The notes below the pieces were generated by a model. That model ran no database searches and was not told the origin of the DNA. It worked only from the letters and a program-made list of their open reading frames with translations. DNA of 64,000 nucleotides from Sipunculus nudus. Its lineage: Eukaryota > Annelida > Sipuncula > Golfingiida > Sipunculidae. Where the stretch lies: NCBI GenBank assembly GCA_026874595.1, contig CM049310.1:83985056-84049055 (forward strand), in the 5' to 3' direction. The position numbers were made by a program, and so were the translations under genes. This document shows positions 1 through 14,500 of this stretch, in pieces (position 1 is the first letter of the stretch; each line of letters begins with the position of its first letter).

Positions 1-801
1 TTAAGAGTACAAAAAAACTTTTGAGTCTGAGGCGAGATGCTAGTGGAACTGAAATGGGTACAAAGTTTGGACTTGGGTACTCCTTATCATGGACACCAGT
101 AGATCGTTATGTCATTTGTCACTATTTCATTAGCTCTAAAATTCTCATAAGATCTGTTCAGAATTCGCATGCATATTCAAATCACATTAAAATGTGCTGT
201 TGTAGTCCTCCCCCCCCCCCACCCACCCCCTGGGCAACTAAATAATATACATTTAGTAATAGACTCTGTGCAGATTGTGGTACAGCAAAATGTTCAAATG
301 GAACCCTCATACAAGAGAAGAACATGAAAATTCAATCTTGCAAATATGAAGTAAACCACAGTGATGGTTACTATGGTAACTGATTCATAAATGGAACATA
401 ATCACTGTTTAAAGGGAGCTATTCCCATACAAAGCATGTTGAATTAACACAAAAAAATAGTGTGTGCTCTTTGATGGGTACTGACCATGCATTGGGATGG
501 CTTTGCTGTGAAACTTTTGTATAAAACAAAACTGAACTAAATAGGATGAAAGAAAAGGCATAATAATGCTCCTGATTATGTCCCTTTAATGCTTCTTAGT
601 CTTGTACAACATGCAGTTATGGTCATGCAAGATCAAGAGATAAACATATGGATAACAGTGCAACAATAAAATGACATATTTCAATGTTGCGCGATTGAAT
701 ATTCAAGAGCAGTGAATCTGTAAGAAAAGCATAAGTGTAAATATCAAATCAACTTCACAAGCTTAACTAAGATGACAAATATCACCGCATGCCTTACTTA
801 C
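1..801. other. CRAT intron 9 (left edge of window)
   Basis: No acceptor with a recognisable carnitine acyltransferase exon could be found on the minus strand here, so the next exon probably lies beyond the edge. The stretch contains a poly-C run near 208-228 and otherwise undistinguished AT-rich sequence. Confidence 0.6.
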
Positions 802-902
802 ACATATTCTAAAGAATGGTCGACTAGGGATATGATAGGGGGCCCCTCAGCAGTTGCGTGTTCGTAGTTGAGACCGATTGCTCCATCACTGCCAACGATG
901 AA
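802..902 (-). CDS. CRAT: CRAT exon 9 (catalytic histidine)
   Basis: This exon encodes FIVGSDGAIGLNYEHATAEG and then PPIISLVDHSLEY, ending in phase 2 at GTAAGTAAGG. The histidine in NYEHA is the family's general base, so the visible half contains an intact catalytic centre core. Downstream exons (the carnitine-binding and STS-type motifs) are not in the window. Confidence 0.9.
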
Positions 903-3900
903 CTGAAATTCAGGAAGCAATTCATCATTAAAATGAAGGGATTCCACTTACGTATAATCGATAATGTAGTCCATGAGTGCCAGTACTGGTGGTCCTTCTG
1001 CCAGAGAATGCTCCAAACATATCCCTACAAAGTTGTCTGCTCCTACAACAAACTAGAGCCAAATACACATCATCATATATCGTCCCTGTCTTCCCATGCC
1101 ATGAATATTTAACAGACTGGCGTATGTATTAAGAATGCCAGTTTTTTTCGGTTAAATTGCAATATATGTGACCCATCCCACAGACACCTGGGTAAATTTT
1201 TGTCATGCTGAGGGGAGCTTCATCCTGTTTACATTTCTTTTATTTTTTGGACAAGTTCTGATGCTTCTTACATTTAGATAAAAGGTAATATCTTGCTCAT
1301 CTTTTGTTGTATCTTTACCAAATTTTCAACAGTTCCTACAGAGAGGGTTTGCTTTAGGTTATAGATAAACTTTAGAACTGAAAATAAATATAAAACAAGT
1401 TTGATCTCAGAGATCCAATCCAGATGAGGGGGTTCTAGGTGCCACCTTAGAGTGTTCTTTAGTGAGCCTGCAAACAGTAAAGGGGAAACAGGTGACACAA
1501 AGGACAGACCTAGGGATGGGAGTTTTAAACAAATAAGCCACTCAATCCAGTCAGCTATGAAGTGTTGCTGACAGTTGCTAACCAACCCAGTGCTAGCCTA
1601 GACACAGCTGATGTCACATGTTATTGAAACAAGGCCTACAGGCCTAATGCGAACATGTGCATATGGATATACACCAGGTATAACGTTTCAATGCTGAACC
1701 ACTACTTTTCATATATATGAACAATGCAAGTACTAAACATTTTGAACAAGAAACAATACACAAACATCACTGCTGAAATTCTGGCATGGGTGCACACAAC
1801 ACAAAAATTATTGTAGGTGGCACCACCAGTCTTGTATACGACAAAGCTATTTGACGTATAAATATGCCCAATTTCAAGCTGATATATCAAATTCTTCCGT
1901 AGAATTAAGCAGGAACATACACTTTGCAAAAGTCATTGTAGAACAAGAAGGCCATTAAAGACACATAGACAGGTCAGAATATCAGCCCAATACATCAAAC
2001 TTACCTTGAGTCTGATGCACGGGGCTGACCAGGCTTAGGTGAGAAAGGCTGTTGCCCCGAGTGTACTGTGACAAATTACTGGCTCAGGCTACTGCACTGA
2101 GTGAACTCTTGACCTGCACCTGGCTAGACTGAGTGAACTTTTGACCTGTACCTGGCTGCATTGAATGAACATGAGGTGATCACATGATACTCATGAGGTG
2201 ATCACATGCTACCCATGAAATGATCACATGCTGCCCATGAGGTGATCACATGCCTTGTGCTTGGCTGCACTGATTGAACTCTTGACCTAAATCTGGCTGC
2301 ACTGAATGAACTCTTGATCTGTTGCCAAATCTGAAACAGTTGGCAGTTTCTCAACCTATTCAAGAAACATACACAATCTTGGCCTGTTATGTAACTCTGC
2401 TCAAATTTATCCAACACAAACCATTTGAACAAACTTGAGAAGGCTCGCCTCTGGGATCATTATTGTAAAATATTTAACAATTTGGCTGGACTCTTTACAA
2501 GAAGAAGAAGTTTTTTCAGCTTTTCCCCTGTAAAATCTAAGTAAATGCAGATAGCAAAAATAAGCTGAATCCATCAACATTTGATATGTGACTGATAATT
2601 GCATAAAATTTGGAGATGGTAGCTCCTGAGAAATTATGAATAGTGTACAGATGATATGTAATATCATAAATCTACATTTTTTTAAAGGTTTTAAAAAACA
2701 TTGTCAATATTTTCCATAGATATTCTGAAATCTAAATGTCTAGAGGCATGATGTAATGGATGCTGATAAACTGGTGCTAGGCTAGATGTATCTGCTTCAC
2801 ACAGCTAACATACATGGTAAAATGACTCAATTCAATCTTTATAATTTAGCCAAAATTCATTTTTTGGAACCATAAAAGACAATTATTTTTAGAATGATTC
2901 AGGGAATTATTCTTGCAAAATATTAAACATACTGGCCTCAGTATCTTCAGTAGAAAAGCGTTTTGTAGGTTTATAACTCATATGGGAAAATACAGCAAAA
3001 TGGCAAAGTTCAGCTTCCCATAACTCAGCCAAAAATCATTGAACCAAAACCATTTAGACAAACTTGAATTATCAACTTCTAAGGATAATTAATGTATGAG
3101 ATTTAAGAATTTGGCCCAGTGGTTTTTGAGAAGAAGATTTCTGTAGCCACTCAGCTAACATGGGCTGTTATGGCATATGACTAAATTCAGCTTCCCATAA
3201 CTTAGCCAAAAGTCACTGAACTGAGACCATTTGAACAAACTTGAATTATTAACATCTATGGATAATTAATGCATGAGATTTAAGAATTTGGCCCAGTGGT
3301 TTTTGAGAAGAAGATTTTTGTAGCCACTTAGCTAAAAATGTGCTGTTATGGCATATGACTAAATTCAGCTTCCCATAACTTAGCCAAAATCACTTAACTG
3401 AGACCATTTCAACAAACTTCAGAAAGCACTACCCTAGGATCATTTCTGTGTGATATTAAACAATTTGGCCATTTCGTTTCAGAGAAGAAGTTATTTGTAG
3501 CTGTCAGTATGATTTGAGCACTGATGACCCCCGTACAAAAAAGGCCGATGCAGGTGGCGCCACCAATACCTCAATTTCAGATATGACTCATGTGACCAAC
3601 ATTGGCATAAAATTTGGTGATGATAGCTCAAGCCATTTCTGAGATTGTAATTTTAGTATGCTTTTTTGGACAGATGACTAAGTTCAACATCCTGTAACTC
3701 GGCCAAAAATCACTGAACTAAACCATTCGAACAAACTTGAGAGAGATTGTTCCAGGAATCATTTCTGTAAAATATTGGACAATTTGGCTGAACAGATTCG
3801 GAGAAGAAGATTTTTTAAGCTTTTTTAGCTTTTTCCCTATAAAATCTAAGAAAATGCAGTTAGCCAAAAAATAAGCAAAATCCAATAGAGTTTTTTAGAT

Positions 3901-6900
3901 GACTAATTTTATGCATAAGATTTTGTGATGCTAATTCTTGCCGTTTTCAAGATAGTATGGGTTAACATACAGACGACGGACAACGCCACACCATCGCATA
4001 AGCTCACAGGTTCGCTAAAAATGCACCACAGATACACCAAGGGGAAACTTGCCTGTGACTATGGTGTCTTTCTGGCAAAAAAATAGTTGGGCAGCCAGCC
4101 CTTTGATATGCAGGTTAGGAAGTGGCTGTGACAAACAAGGGACCCATGGGTCACTGTGCTCAGCTGAAGTTGATCTTGGAGGTAAAAATCTAAAATAACT
4201 TAAAATGGAGATAAAGTGTATGAGGAAGAGGTAATATAGGCCATGGCTGGTTTATATGATTGGTTTGTATTGATGAGCAAGAAATTGTTGCAAATAATAT
4301 TTTGTGACCTTACCATGCATATGTGTTTCCTAATGTTGAAACTGAAGCATGTGAGCATTTTGTGAACAAAAGATCTGTACTATTACCATGATCATTCCTT
4401 GGCTTTTTGATTAACTGTTGACTTCAGTAGTTTATTTTTTAGTATTTTTTTTATTTTATGAAATGAATACAGTTGAAATATAACTAATTAACAACATACA
4501 TACAGGGCAAACAAAGCCTGATCTCCAATTCTGCTAAGGCAGGAAAATAATGAACAAATGTTTGTATTAGATCCTCATCTTTTTATCATATCATTTTTTT
4601 TATACGTTTATATTTCTATACATTTCCAATATAACATATATATCTGAATATAAAAGTTGATTCATAATTCTCAATTGCATCATCATAAATCTCAATCTTG
4701 TCAGATAACACCATATCATGCATACAAATGTTTATTTTTTTACCACAAAAATATATTTTTTAAATCTGCAAAACAATAAATATCTAAAAATAATACTTGA
4801 TTTTGATTTCACAATTTTAAAATGTGTCTTTATTTATCCATAACGTGCTTCATATTTTATAAATTTAAGCATACTGATAGGTTTAATTATATTTGTTAAA
4901 ATCATTGAAAAGAAAATTGATTTTTTTTTTTTAATTCTACATTATCAAAACATGGCCTCTTCTGGATTACACCTTGAATTACTTTTTCAAGGAAAGTATG
5001 TATATATTGGAGTGGAAACAGCATAACAATTAAGGAGAAACAGTAAAATTTCCAAGCTTATATTTTCAAATTTCAGATTTTAACGAATTAAAAACTTATG
5101 TTTACATATTGTGAAAATTAAATCAATGGTACTTATAGGAAAAAACGTGCCATGGTCAAAGTTGGGCAAAATTTAAGGTACTGATTTTATTTTTATGCTA
5201 ATAATTTAAAAAATTTACAAAATTCAGATCTAATTTTGGGTAAACAATTGAATCTTAATTAAACCTAGTTATATATTTGGGGAAAAAAGACTTTAGTTTC
5301 AAAATTTTACATGTTAAGTGAGTAAATATTTTTTCCTGATTTTTTACAAAGTCCATTATGTTGGGCCCATAACTTATAGAAATTATACTTAACAGACTTA
5401 ATTTCTGGCATGTACATAGGTACTATATAGAGGAATATTTATGGTAAATATGAAGAAAAACAGATGAGATTAGGCAGTCCTGAAGTGTGAAAATAGGTTT
5501 TCAATTGAGGTTTTTCCTTAAATTCTCAAAGGAACGAAGTCGCAAAGACCCAGTTTTCGACTTGGTAGGAGATCTTGGGGACATCTAACATCATGCAGAA
5601 TTTTGGATTCCTAGGTCTTGCGGTTTCAAAACGTGCCACATCTATGGACTTACGGACAGATGGATGGATGGACGACAGACAATGGACCACGACTATAGCT
5701 CAAATGAATTATAGTCAGCTGAGCTAAAAATGAATCATGGTGATGGCTTAGCTGTCAGCGACACTGACCCCTGGGGATGGTTGTGGGGTCTAAAAATGCC
5801 AGCCATATTTCATGAGGGAAATCCCTAAAGGCTATGAAATGAAACACAAATGTACCATGGGTAGGTTTCATGCTGAAGGTGCCCCCTGCAGCTCCAGGAA
5901 GGTTGCTAAGTGATCATGGGGTTGGGTAACTTATACTGCACATTTACCATGTTTTGCAGATGTTATTTTTATTAGCCAAATGTAAAGCAGATCATAATGA
6001 TGACATCTTGTAATACACTGATGTGTTACATTCCTTATCCAGTGGTCTTTTTACATTCATTCTACAACTCATTTCATTTACCCACTGCCTGTACCAGAAA
6101 AATTTACCATAGACTGCCACCATGGGAGCCATGCATTATAGGCATTAAGCCAAGCATAACTTTCCTGCAAAAAAACACAATCAATAAGCAAGCTCTTTAT
6201 GAATTGATTATTGCATTTGATGCCTTCGAAATATTTGCACTGTAGTACAGATATTCTCTAAATTCCCTTGGAAATTCAGTTTTTTTAAGCTTTTGGTGGA
6301 GGTAATCTCCATATTCTAATGCTAAGTACTATGTTCATCTGCAGAATTCCAGTTTCAGGCTATGTGACAGGGACTTACATTTGATAATCCTGGCATAAAC
6401 CAGGTTTTGTGTACTACTCCTGCTGGTTCTGGGTGTGTTGTAACGTTTTCTGCCCCACTGGATTTTTATTAGAAAATGCACAATTTTTATTTTACAGCAT
6501 GCACTACCTATAAACAAGCTTTAGGTATTAAATTTGCAATTATGTGGGGTGTTATAGCATGTGTCCTCAGTATTCAATATATCATATTTGCAAATATAAT
6601 GCCCCTTTTAAGAAACATTGACAAAGTATGTATACTGCACTCAGTAACAGCCTAAAACCACCAGTTATTACCGTATTTATTCCAATTTGGCAATCCCTCT
6701 AATATCTCAACCCCAAAAAATAATTTGAAAGCATAATTTCTAAAATGACTCTAATTTCGCGACTGCCGACGATGTTTTCTGTCGACGATGTTAAGGTGAA
6801 ATGCCTCCGTCTCTCACGGGCACCACAGTTTGTATCTGACAAGATTCTTATTACATTGAGCATCCACATCAAACTTGAGCTTGTTTGCAGTAAAATTTTT

Positions 6901-9900
6901 GAAGAAAAAAAAAAAGTTTTTCATAATATATAAACATGATAAAGAGTTCAAGTTCCAAATGGGTGTCCGTGACTAAGCAAACTCATGTACTATTCCTGGT
7001 ACGCACGTGCAATTCACGCGGGATATTTAGCAATAGAGATAAAAAAAAATTTAGCAGATTCTATTGATATTTATTACATTTTTTGTCCAGGGCAGCAATA
7101 AATAACTATATCATTACATAATTTCTTTCAAGTATCGAGCAAGTACGCAAAGTGAAATAACGGCTACACAGTTAGATTAATCATCTTGGATAAGTCTGAT
7201 TGACCGCAGCTAGGTTTTGGATGGGTGTATGCGCTTACAAAACAGGGTCTGTTTGAGAGCACTGGAGCTAGGACCATTTCTGGTCATATATATTTTAATG
7301 CGCCTTTACTTTCCTGTATTTATTACGTAATATGCTAATAAAAGTTATCTGATAATAGCCAGTTATTTTTTATAATGTCTTCTTCCAACTTGCGTGCAGC
7401 TGCTTATCCCTTTTCGGCCTGCCGATACCACTGCCTGGTGGGTAAACTTGAAACAACTGGTAGTTACATGAGTTTCGGTCTAATGTCAAGTGAACATACC
7501 TGCAGGCGAAGTAGTGATCATTTTGTAAAGTGACTGAGCTCAGTTTGATTAATCATTTGCGGACTCCGTATAATTCATGTGACGGTTGGAAGCCCGTTTT
7601 TAGGAAATACTGTTAAGCTAACAAAACAAACTTATAAATACCCATATTATCACTCAATCCATGACCACTCGAGTGTCAGAGCGGCTCTGCATCTCTAGGA
7701 AAGGTTATCCAACCGCATGCCTCTAAAATCTCGAACACCGCAAATTCAGCAGGAAGATAATTTTCAAATATCCTCCATTATCTCGACCTCTGAGAAAATT
7801 AATTATTTTAAAGGGGTCGCCAAATTAGAATAAATACGGTAGTGATGGTTTGAGAATAAAAAGTATAAAAACATATTAACCCCTGAAAGTCTGAAAAAGT
7901 TTCCTCCATAAAAGTATCTTATTTTTAAAACAGCATCTAGTGGCATCACTGCAGGGGTATCAGGTAGTCATATGAAGCTAATTAACTGTTAATGCTTCAA
8001 TTGTGAAAATTCTCATTAAATAATTATGATGAATCAATGCAAGACTCTGTGAAGCCTGTATTATAAAGCGTACCTGTAACGTTTTGTCAAACCACCTGTT
8101 GCCGGAGTTGTAACGGGACCCCCCTCCGTGGTTCATCTGATTGGTGATGACAGACAGACGTTGCTCCGGGGAGGCATGGGGCACTGGTTGGTCAAGCGAC
8201 ACTGAGAAAATACAGCGCTGTATCTCCTCAATAGATGCTCTGTTTGTCTTATCTGTAAAATCACAACATGGAAATAAATACTCACTTGGCCAATTTACAG
8301 TAAATTCTTGCAAATAATAACACTTTCTGACAACATGCTTGGAGAATATCACCCTTAGACAATAAGATGAGACAGTATTAAAAAGCAAACGGCAAGAAAC
8401 TCATCTGTTGGAACCTGTTATTTACATAACAATAAATAAATTACTGTCAAGTATTTACATAATGATAATAACATCACTGTCAAGTATTTACATAATATAA
8501 AATACAGGTGGTAAAATTTTTCTTTCTCCTTTAGTTGGTCTGTTAGTATCTTTACTCAAAAGTTACAGATTGATTTTGGTTAAATTTGTTGAGGAGTTAG
8601 GAAAACCTCAAAGCAAAAAAACACAAGATTTTGGAGGCATTCTGGTATACATTTATAGGTTTTTGTTCAAATGATCCAGTAAGAGATATGGCAATTTTTT
8701 TACTCCAGCTGAGGGTGAGAGCTATCCACTGGTCAAAGATGCTGCCCATGTTCTGGCAAAGCTGACCTGTGATGCAACGATGGAACTGGTGCACCATGGC
8801 CCATATTCTTACAAACTTGCACTGATATATCCTTTGCTGTGGTTTAAGGACAAACTTGGTGGAGGTACTTATGTAGTGTTGGACTACTTTTCTATTTATA
8901 TACAATACTCTGCTTATGACAAGATCTGTTCAATTTATAAAACAAGTTAAAATGTTCAGTGAACTGTATTTACCTTTTCTAAGTCTATCATATGCTTTGG
9001 CCCAGGCGTTTCTGCCATCACTGGTCAGAATACCGACAGGGATGCCGGGCTTCTGAGATTGGTTAACGCATTTGACTAGTTGCTGGAAAATCTGTTCAGT
9101 GTTCAATGGTTTGTCCTTCTTACCATACACATTTACTTTGAAGAACTGAAAGAAATAAGATCATATTTTTTAATGTTAACAATCATAACGACTCAATCAT
9201 ACTAACTCCAATAAATGGGTATTTTTATATTATATTAACAGTTCTTGCATTGAGACAGGAATGAGAGACTTCGGCCTATTTTGTACAGGACAGATTTTCC
9301 ATTTGGTGAATTGACATGGCCAAAGTCACCGAATGATGAAAGTTCAAAAGGGCAACGTGAACTGCTGCAGTGTCTGAAAGATGGTTCTGCCACAGCTCCT
9401 TCCCAAAATTATATAAATTTTTTTCAGGATATATTGGAAAATCAGGAAAAATTATCCCTCATAAATTTGCATAATTCCAAACAGTTTTTGTGACTACTTT
9501 TACTTGGGAAAAGTAAATAACATTCAGATATAATACTGCACAGCAAAATTCAATCATAAGAAAATCATAAAATTGTATAAAATGATAAAACCCTCAGCTC
9601 ACATAGTTATTATGGATGACTATAATATGCCTGGGTGGGTTAGGTTCATCTGGAGGGAAGATGACGACTCTGTCTCGCTTGGGCCCCGGGATCCTGCATG
9701 CGGATAAGATCTTGTAGTACTGCATCATACACAGGGGCTCACCACCCATCTTCTCCACAGGCAGTGTCTGTCTGTAGTTTAAAGACAGAATTAGTACCGG
9801 TACTTGGTACATTTTATGAAATAAAAGTGCATTCTCTATATCAACAATCTGTTGATTATAATACAATTAATATTTTTGAATCTATAAAAAAAGACAAGTT

Positions 9901-11485
9901 CATTTGATACACGTGTGCCCTTTAAATATTTATCCCATATACCCATTTATCATATTATAATGATAGTCCTGAATAAATACATGTTTTTCTTTGGTGCACA
10001 ACACATTATATGTTATTATGATGAATTAAAAAAACTAGGGACCTATGGGTCTCGACGCTCAGCTGCATTTGTCCATAAGGATATATGTTTATGAGGTTTT
10101 CCAAAATATTGGTCCTGTGATCAGTTTGAAGCCAACCTGTCTACCAAAACTGGAGTTATCATCCATAAACTAATGTGTGAATTGATGGGCCCTGTGACCT
10201 TAACCTTATGACCCCAAAATCAAAAGGAAACTTCCCCTATTGGCAGGTGCACCACATGTTGATGATGGAAGGATTGAGATGAAATGTTTGGCTTAAAATG
10301 CATCCACAATATTTCTTAAGTAGTAGGTCCTGTGACCTTGACCTTTGCTCTCATGACCCCAGAACCATCAGTTCTTACTTTACTGGTGGGCCATATATAA
10401 GTCAAGTTTGAAACCAATATTTCAATCTAAACTGGTGTTATCATCTGGAAACTAATATGTGGATTGATTGCCCCTATGACCTTGACCTTGTGACCCCAAA
10501 ATCCATCAGTTACTTCCACTATTGGCAGGTGAGCAACATCTGGAAGATGTTTGGAACAGAAAGTTTGGCTATAAATACATAAACAATCTTTTTAAAGAAG
10601 TGGGTCCTGTGACCTTGATCTTTGGCCTTATGCCCCCAAAATCAAAAGGGTTCTTACATTATTGGTGGGTCATATATAAGTCAAAACAGAAACCAATATG
10701 TCAATCCAAACTGGAGTTATCATCCAGAAACAAATATTTGGACAGATGGGCCCCTGTGACGATGACCTTTGACCTTGTGACCCCCAAATCAATCAGTTTC
10801 TTCCCCTATTGGCAGCTCAGTTATATGTGCAAGATGGAAGGTTTTGGATGAAAAGTTTGCCTTAAAATGCAACTACAGTCTTTCTAAATAAGTGGGTACT
10901 GTGACCTTGACCTTTGACCTCATGACCCTAAAATTGAACAGAATTTTCCCCCAATGGCAGGTTAGCAATATCTTGAAGATGGAAGGTTTGGGATGAAAAG
11001 TTTGGCTTCAAATACATATGCATTCTTTTTAAAGAAATGAGTCCTGTGACCATGACCTTTGACCGTTGGACCCCAAAATCCACACAATTCTTACTTTAGT
11101 GGTGAGTCATATATATTTAAGTTTGAAACCAATATGTCAAACTTAACTGGAGTTATCATCTGGAAACTAATTTTTGAACAGATGGCCCCTGTGACCTTGA
11201 CCTTTGACCATGTGACCCCAAATTCATTTGTGCTCTCTCTATACTGGCAAGTCAGCTAAATGTGCAAAATGGAAAGTTTGGGATGAAAAGCTTGGCTTGA
11301 AACGCAGCCAGAATCTTTTTAAAAAAGTGAGTCCTGTGACCTTGACCTCTGATCTCATGGCCTCAAAATCATATAGGTTCTTATTTTGTTGGTGGACCAT
11401 ATGTAAGTCTAGTTTGAAATCCATGTGTCAATATAACCTGGAGTTATCATCTGGAAATGAATCTGTGTGGATGGATGGATGGATG

Positions 11486-11519
<34 letters not shown>

Positions 11520-14500
11520 GTGATAACTATATGGCATCCACTTGTGATCAATAAACACACCAGGTTTAGGGACACTAGATGTAATAACAGCTCAGAAACT
11601 GACATGATTGTTGTCATTTTATAGTAAAAAAAATTTTAAATATTCGTTAAAATAACAAAAAATACAGGTGGCGCCACCACTTTTCAGGAATTGACAAAAC
11701 TAGTCATGGTCATTATTCAAGGCAAGATTCATGACAATCAATGCATTAATTATCAAGATATTGGAGGTTTTGTATTATATTTTTGATTATTCTGGGGGGT
11801 ACTTTCAAGCCCCGTGGCTTGGAAGATATAGGTCGCAGTGACCTACTTTCAGGTTTCCAAGGAGATTTTTAATTGACCTCCCTGGATATTCACTTAGAAG
11901 TTTCTAGGTCCAGCAGTTATGATTTGTGCCCTGCTAACGGATGGCCGGACGGCCGGATGGCGGAACGGATGACAGACAAAGCGCCATTCCTATACCTCAG
12001 TTGGCTTACAGTCAGCTGAGCTAAAAATACTTCTTTAAACCATAACTTTTTGTATGAGGTATAATGAAGTACTACATGTTAGTGTCTACTGTATTGTACT
12101 GTATAATGCACACTGTAATGTAACATATCCCATACTGTAATTTATACTGTCATGTATTTCATGCTGTAATGTATACTGTAATGTAAACTGTACACTGTAG
12201 TGTAATATATAATGTATAATGAAATGTAATATATGCTGTACTCTGAACTAAATACTTACTCATCAATCTTGATCTTGTAGTCAAGGACTCCTGAAATCAG
12301 CTTTGCTGCAAATCTGGAGAGATAAGACAAGTCAGTAAACTGAACTGAGATAAAAAGAAAATGATAAGAAACTTCCTTTATCAAGGAGCTAGAAAATTGT
12401 TTTTGGGGCGAGGTAATTTAAAGATAAAATTATAATAATTGTGTGTTAAGAGCTAAACTGACAATTCTGAACATTATTTCTGCAATATTTATAATTCTTA
12501 AATATTACTTTAATGTTTTTTGTAAAAAGTGTATAGATAATATGGAGATAAGTTATATGTCATAGTATGTTGTTACATCTTTAATGTAATAATATAACAT
12601 ATTTCATGTTATGTTATATCACATTTCATGGTATGTTATTACATATTTTTCATGGTATGCAATTACATATTTCTAAATTCAAGTTATGCATTTACATATT
12701 TCTAAATTCAAGTTATGCTATTACATATTTCTAAATTCAAGTTATGCTATTACACATTTCTAAATTCAAGTTTGGCTATTACATATCTCATGTGTGATAT
12801 AACATATTTCATTGTATGATATAACATATTGCAAGGTATGTTGTAACATATTTCAAGCTATGTATATAACATAATTCATGGTATGTGAAAACATATTTCA
12901 TAGCATGCTGTAAAATATATCATGTCATGCTACTAAATATTACAAAATATTCCTTCACCTTGTGTGAATATATTTATGTGGCAGGTTTTTATATCGTGTT
13001 TGACCTTGAATGACCTTGAACTTTGACACCTCCTTACTTTAGTTGTCCTTGCTGGTCCTGGAAGTCCTGCACTGGAAACAACAGTCCAGGACTGACATGG
13101 ATCGCATTTGGAAGCCGGTAGTCCAGGTAGGCCACGTTCAACCACCAATCCTCAAGCTAAAATTAAACATTCAGTATTAGGCAAAAAGAAATAAAAGGTT
13201 TGGGTCTCAGGCACAGCCCGCGTCAATTTTACCCACCGCATCAAATTTTTTATTTTTATTTTTATCTTTCAAGAATATAAAATAATACAATTTTGATCAG
13301 ATTTCCTTTGTTATGTAGTGCTTTTGCATGTTTAGACTAGATGTGTCGGAACGACACGAATGCCCCCGCCTTGGGCAAATTAGAAACATTTGTAAAATTT
13401 TGAAAATTTTTTTAAGTTCAGAAGGTGTCGTATGGTCAAAAGTAGGTCAACAAGGGCAAAATGCAAACTCGATCTGTAACGGGTCATTATCAAGCAACAC
13501 ACCAAAAATCATGCCAGTATATGCAGGCATTGTGAAAAAAAGTCCATACATATGCATTTTCCATAAAAATTTCTGTCTTTCATGAAATTTTCTATGTTTA
13601 GGAGCCGTAAAACAATCAAAAGCAGGTCAACCGGGATGAAACGCGAACTCGATCTGTAACTGTCATTATCTGCCCACACATAAAAAATCAGGGTAGTATC
13701 TGCAGGCATTGAGGAAAAAAAGTAAGTACATATGCATTTGTTATGAAAATTTATATTTTTCATGAAACTTTCTATGTTCAGGAGCAGTCAAATGGTCAAA
13801 AGTAGGTCAACTGAGAGAAAACAAGAACTCGATCTGTAACTGGTCATTATCTGCCTACACACCAAAAATCAGGCCCGTATCTGCAGGCACTGCAAAAAAA
13901 AGTCCATTCAGATGCACCTTTTTATGAAGTTTTCTTTGTTAGAGCACCGTCAAACGGTCAAAAATAGGTCAACTGGGACAAAACATGAACTTGATCTGTA
14001 ACTGGTCATTATCTGCCCACACACCAAAAATCAGGCCAATATCTGCAGGTATTGTGAAGAAAAGTCTGTACAAGTGTATTTGTCATGAAAATTTGTTTTA
14101 CATGAAATTTTCTATGTTCAGGAGCCGTAAAACATTCAAAATTAGGTCAACCAGGACGAAACGCGAACTCGATCTGTAACAGGTCTATATCTGCCCACAC
14201 ACCAAAAATCAGGCCAATATCTGCATGCATTGCGAAAAAAAGTCTGTACATGTGTATCTTTCATGAATATTTCTATTTTTCATGAAATTTTCTATGTTTG
14301 TACAACGGTCAAAAGTAGGTCAACCGGGACGAAACGCAAACTTGATCTGTAACTGGTCTATATTTGCCCACACACCAAAAATCAGGCCAATATCTGCAGG
14401 CATTGGGAAAAAAAGTCCGTACATGTGTATCTGTCATGAATATTTCTATTTTTCATTAAATTTTCTAAGTTTAGGAGCTGTAAAACAGTCAAAAGTAGGT

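Larger units (their letters stand above)
10037..12027 (+). mobile_element. Family-A-like ends enclosing a TGACC tandem array
   Basis: The left end 'AGGGACCTATGGGTCTCGACGC' (split by TCAGCTGC) and the right end 'CAGTCAGCTGAGCTAAAAA' match family A termini. Between them are the tandem array at 10130-11480 and a second block from 11660 with CAGGTGGCGCCACC and a 'GGATGGCCGGACGGCCGGAT' tail. It could be one composite element or two adjacent ones (break near 11570). No coding sequence is seen. Confidence 0.55.

Noticed and set aside
10522-11554. Plus-strand open frames with 'VTLTFD' repeats
   Set aside because: They are translations of the TGACC tandem array and repeat with its period.
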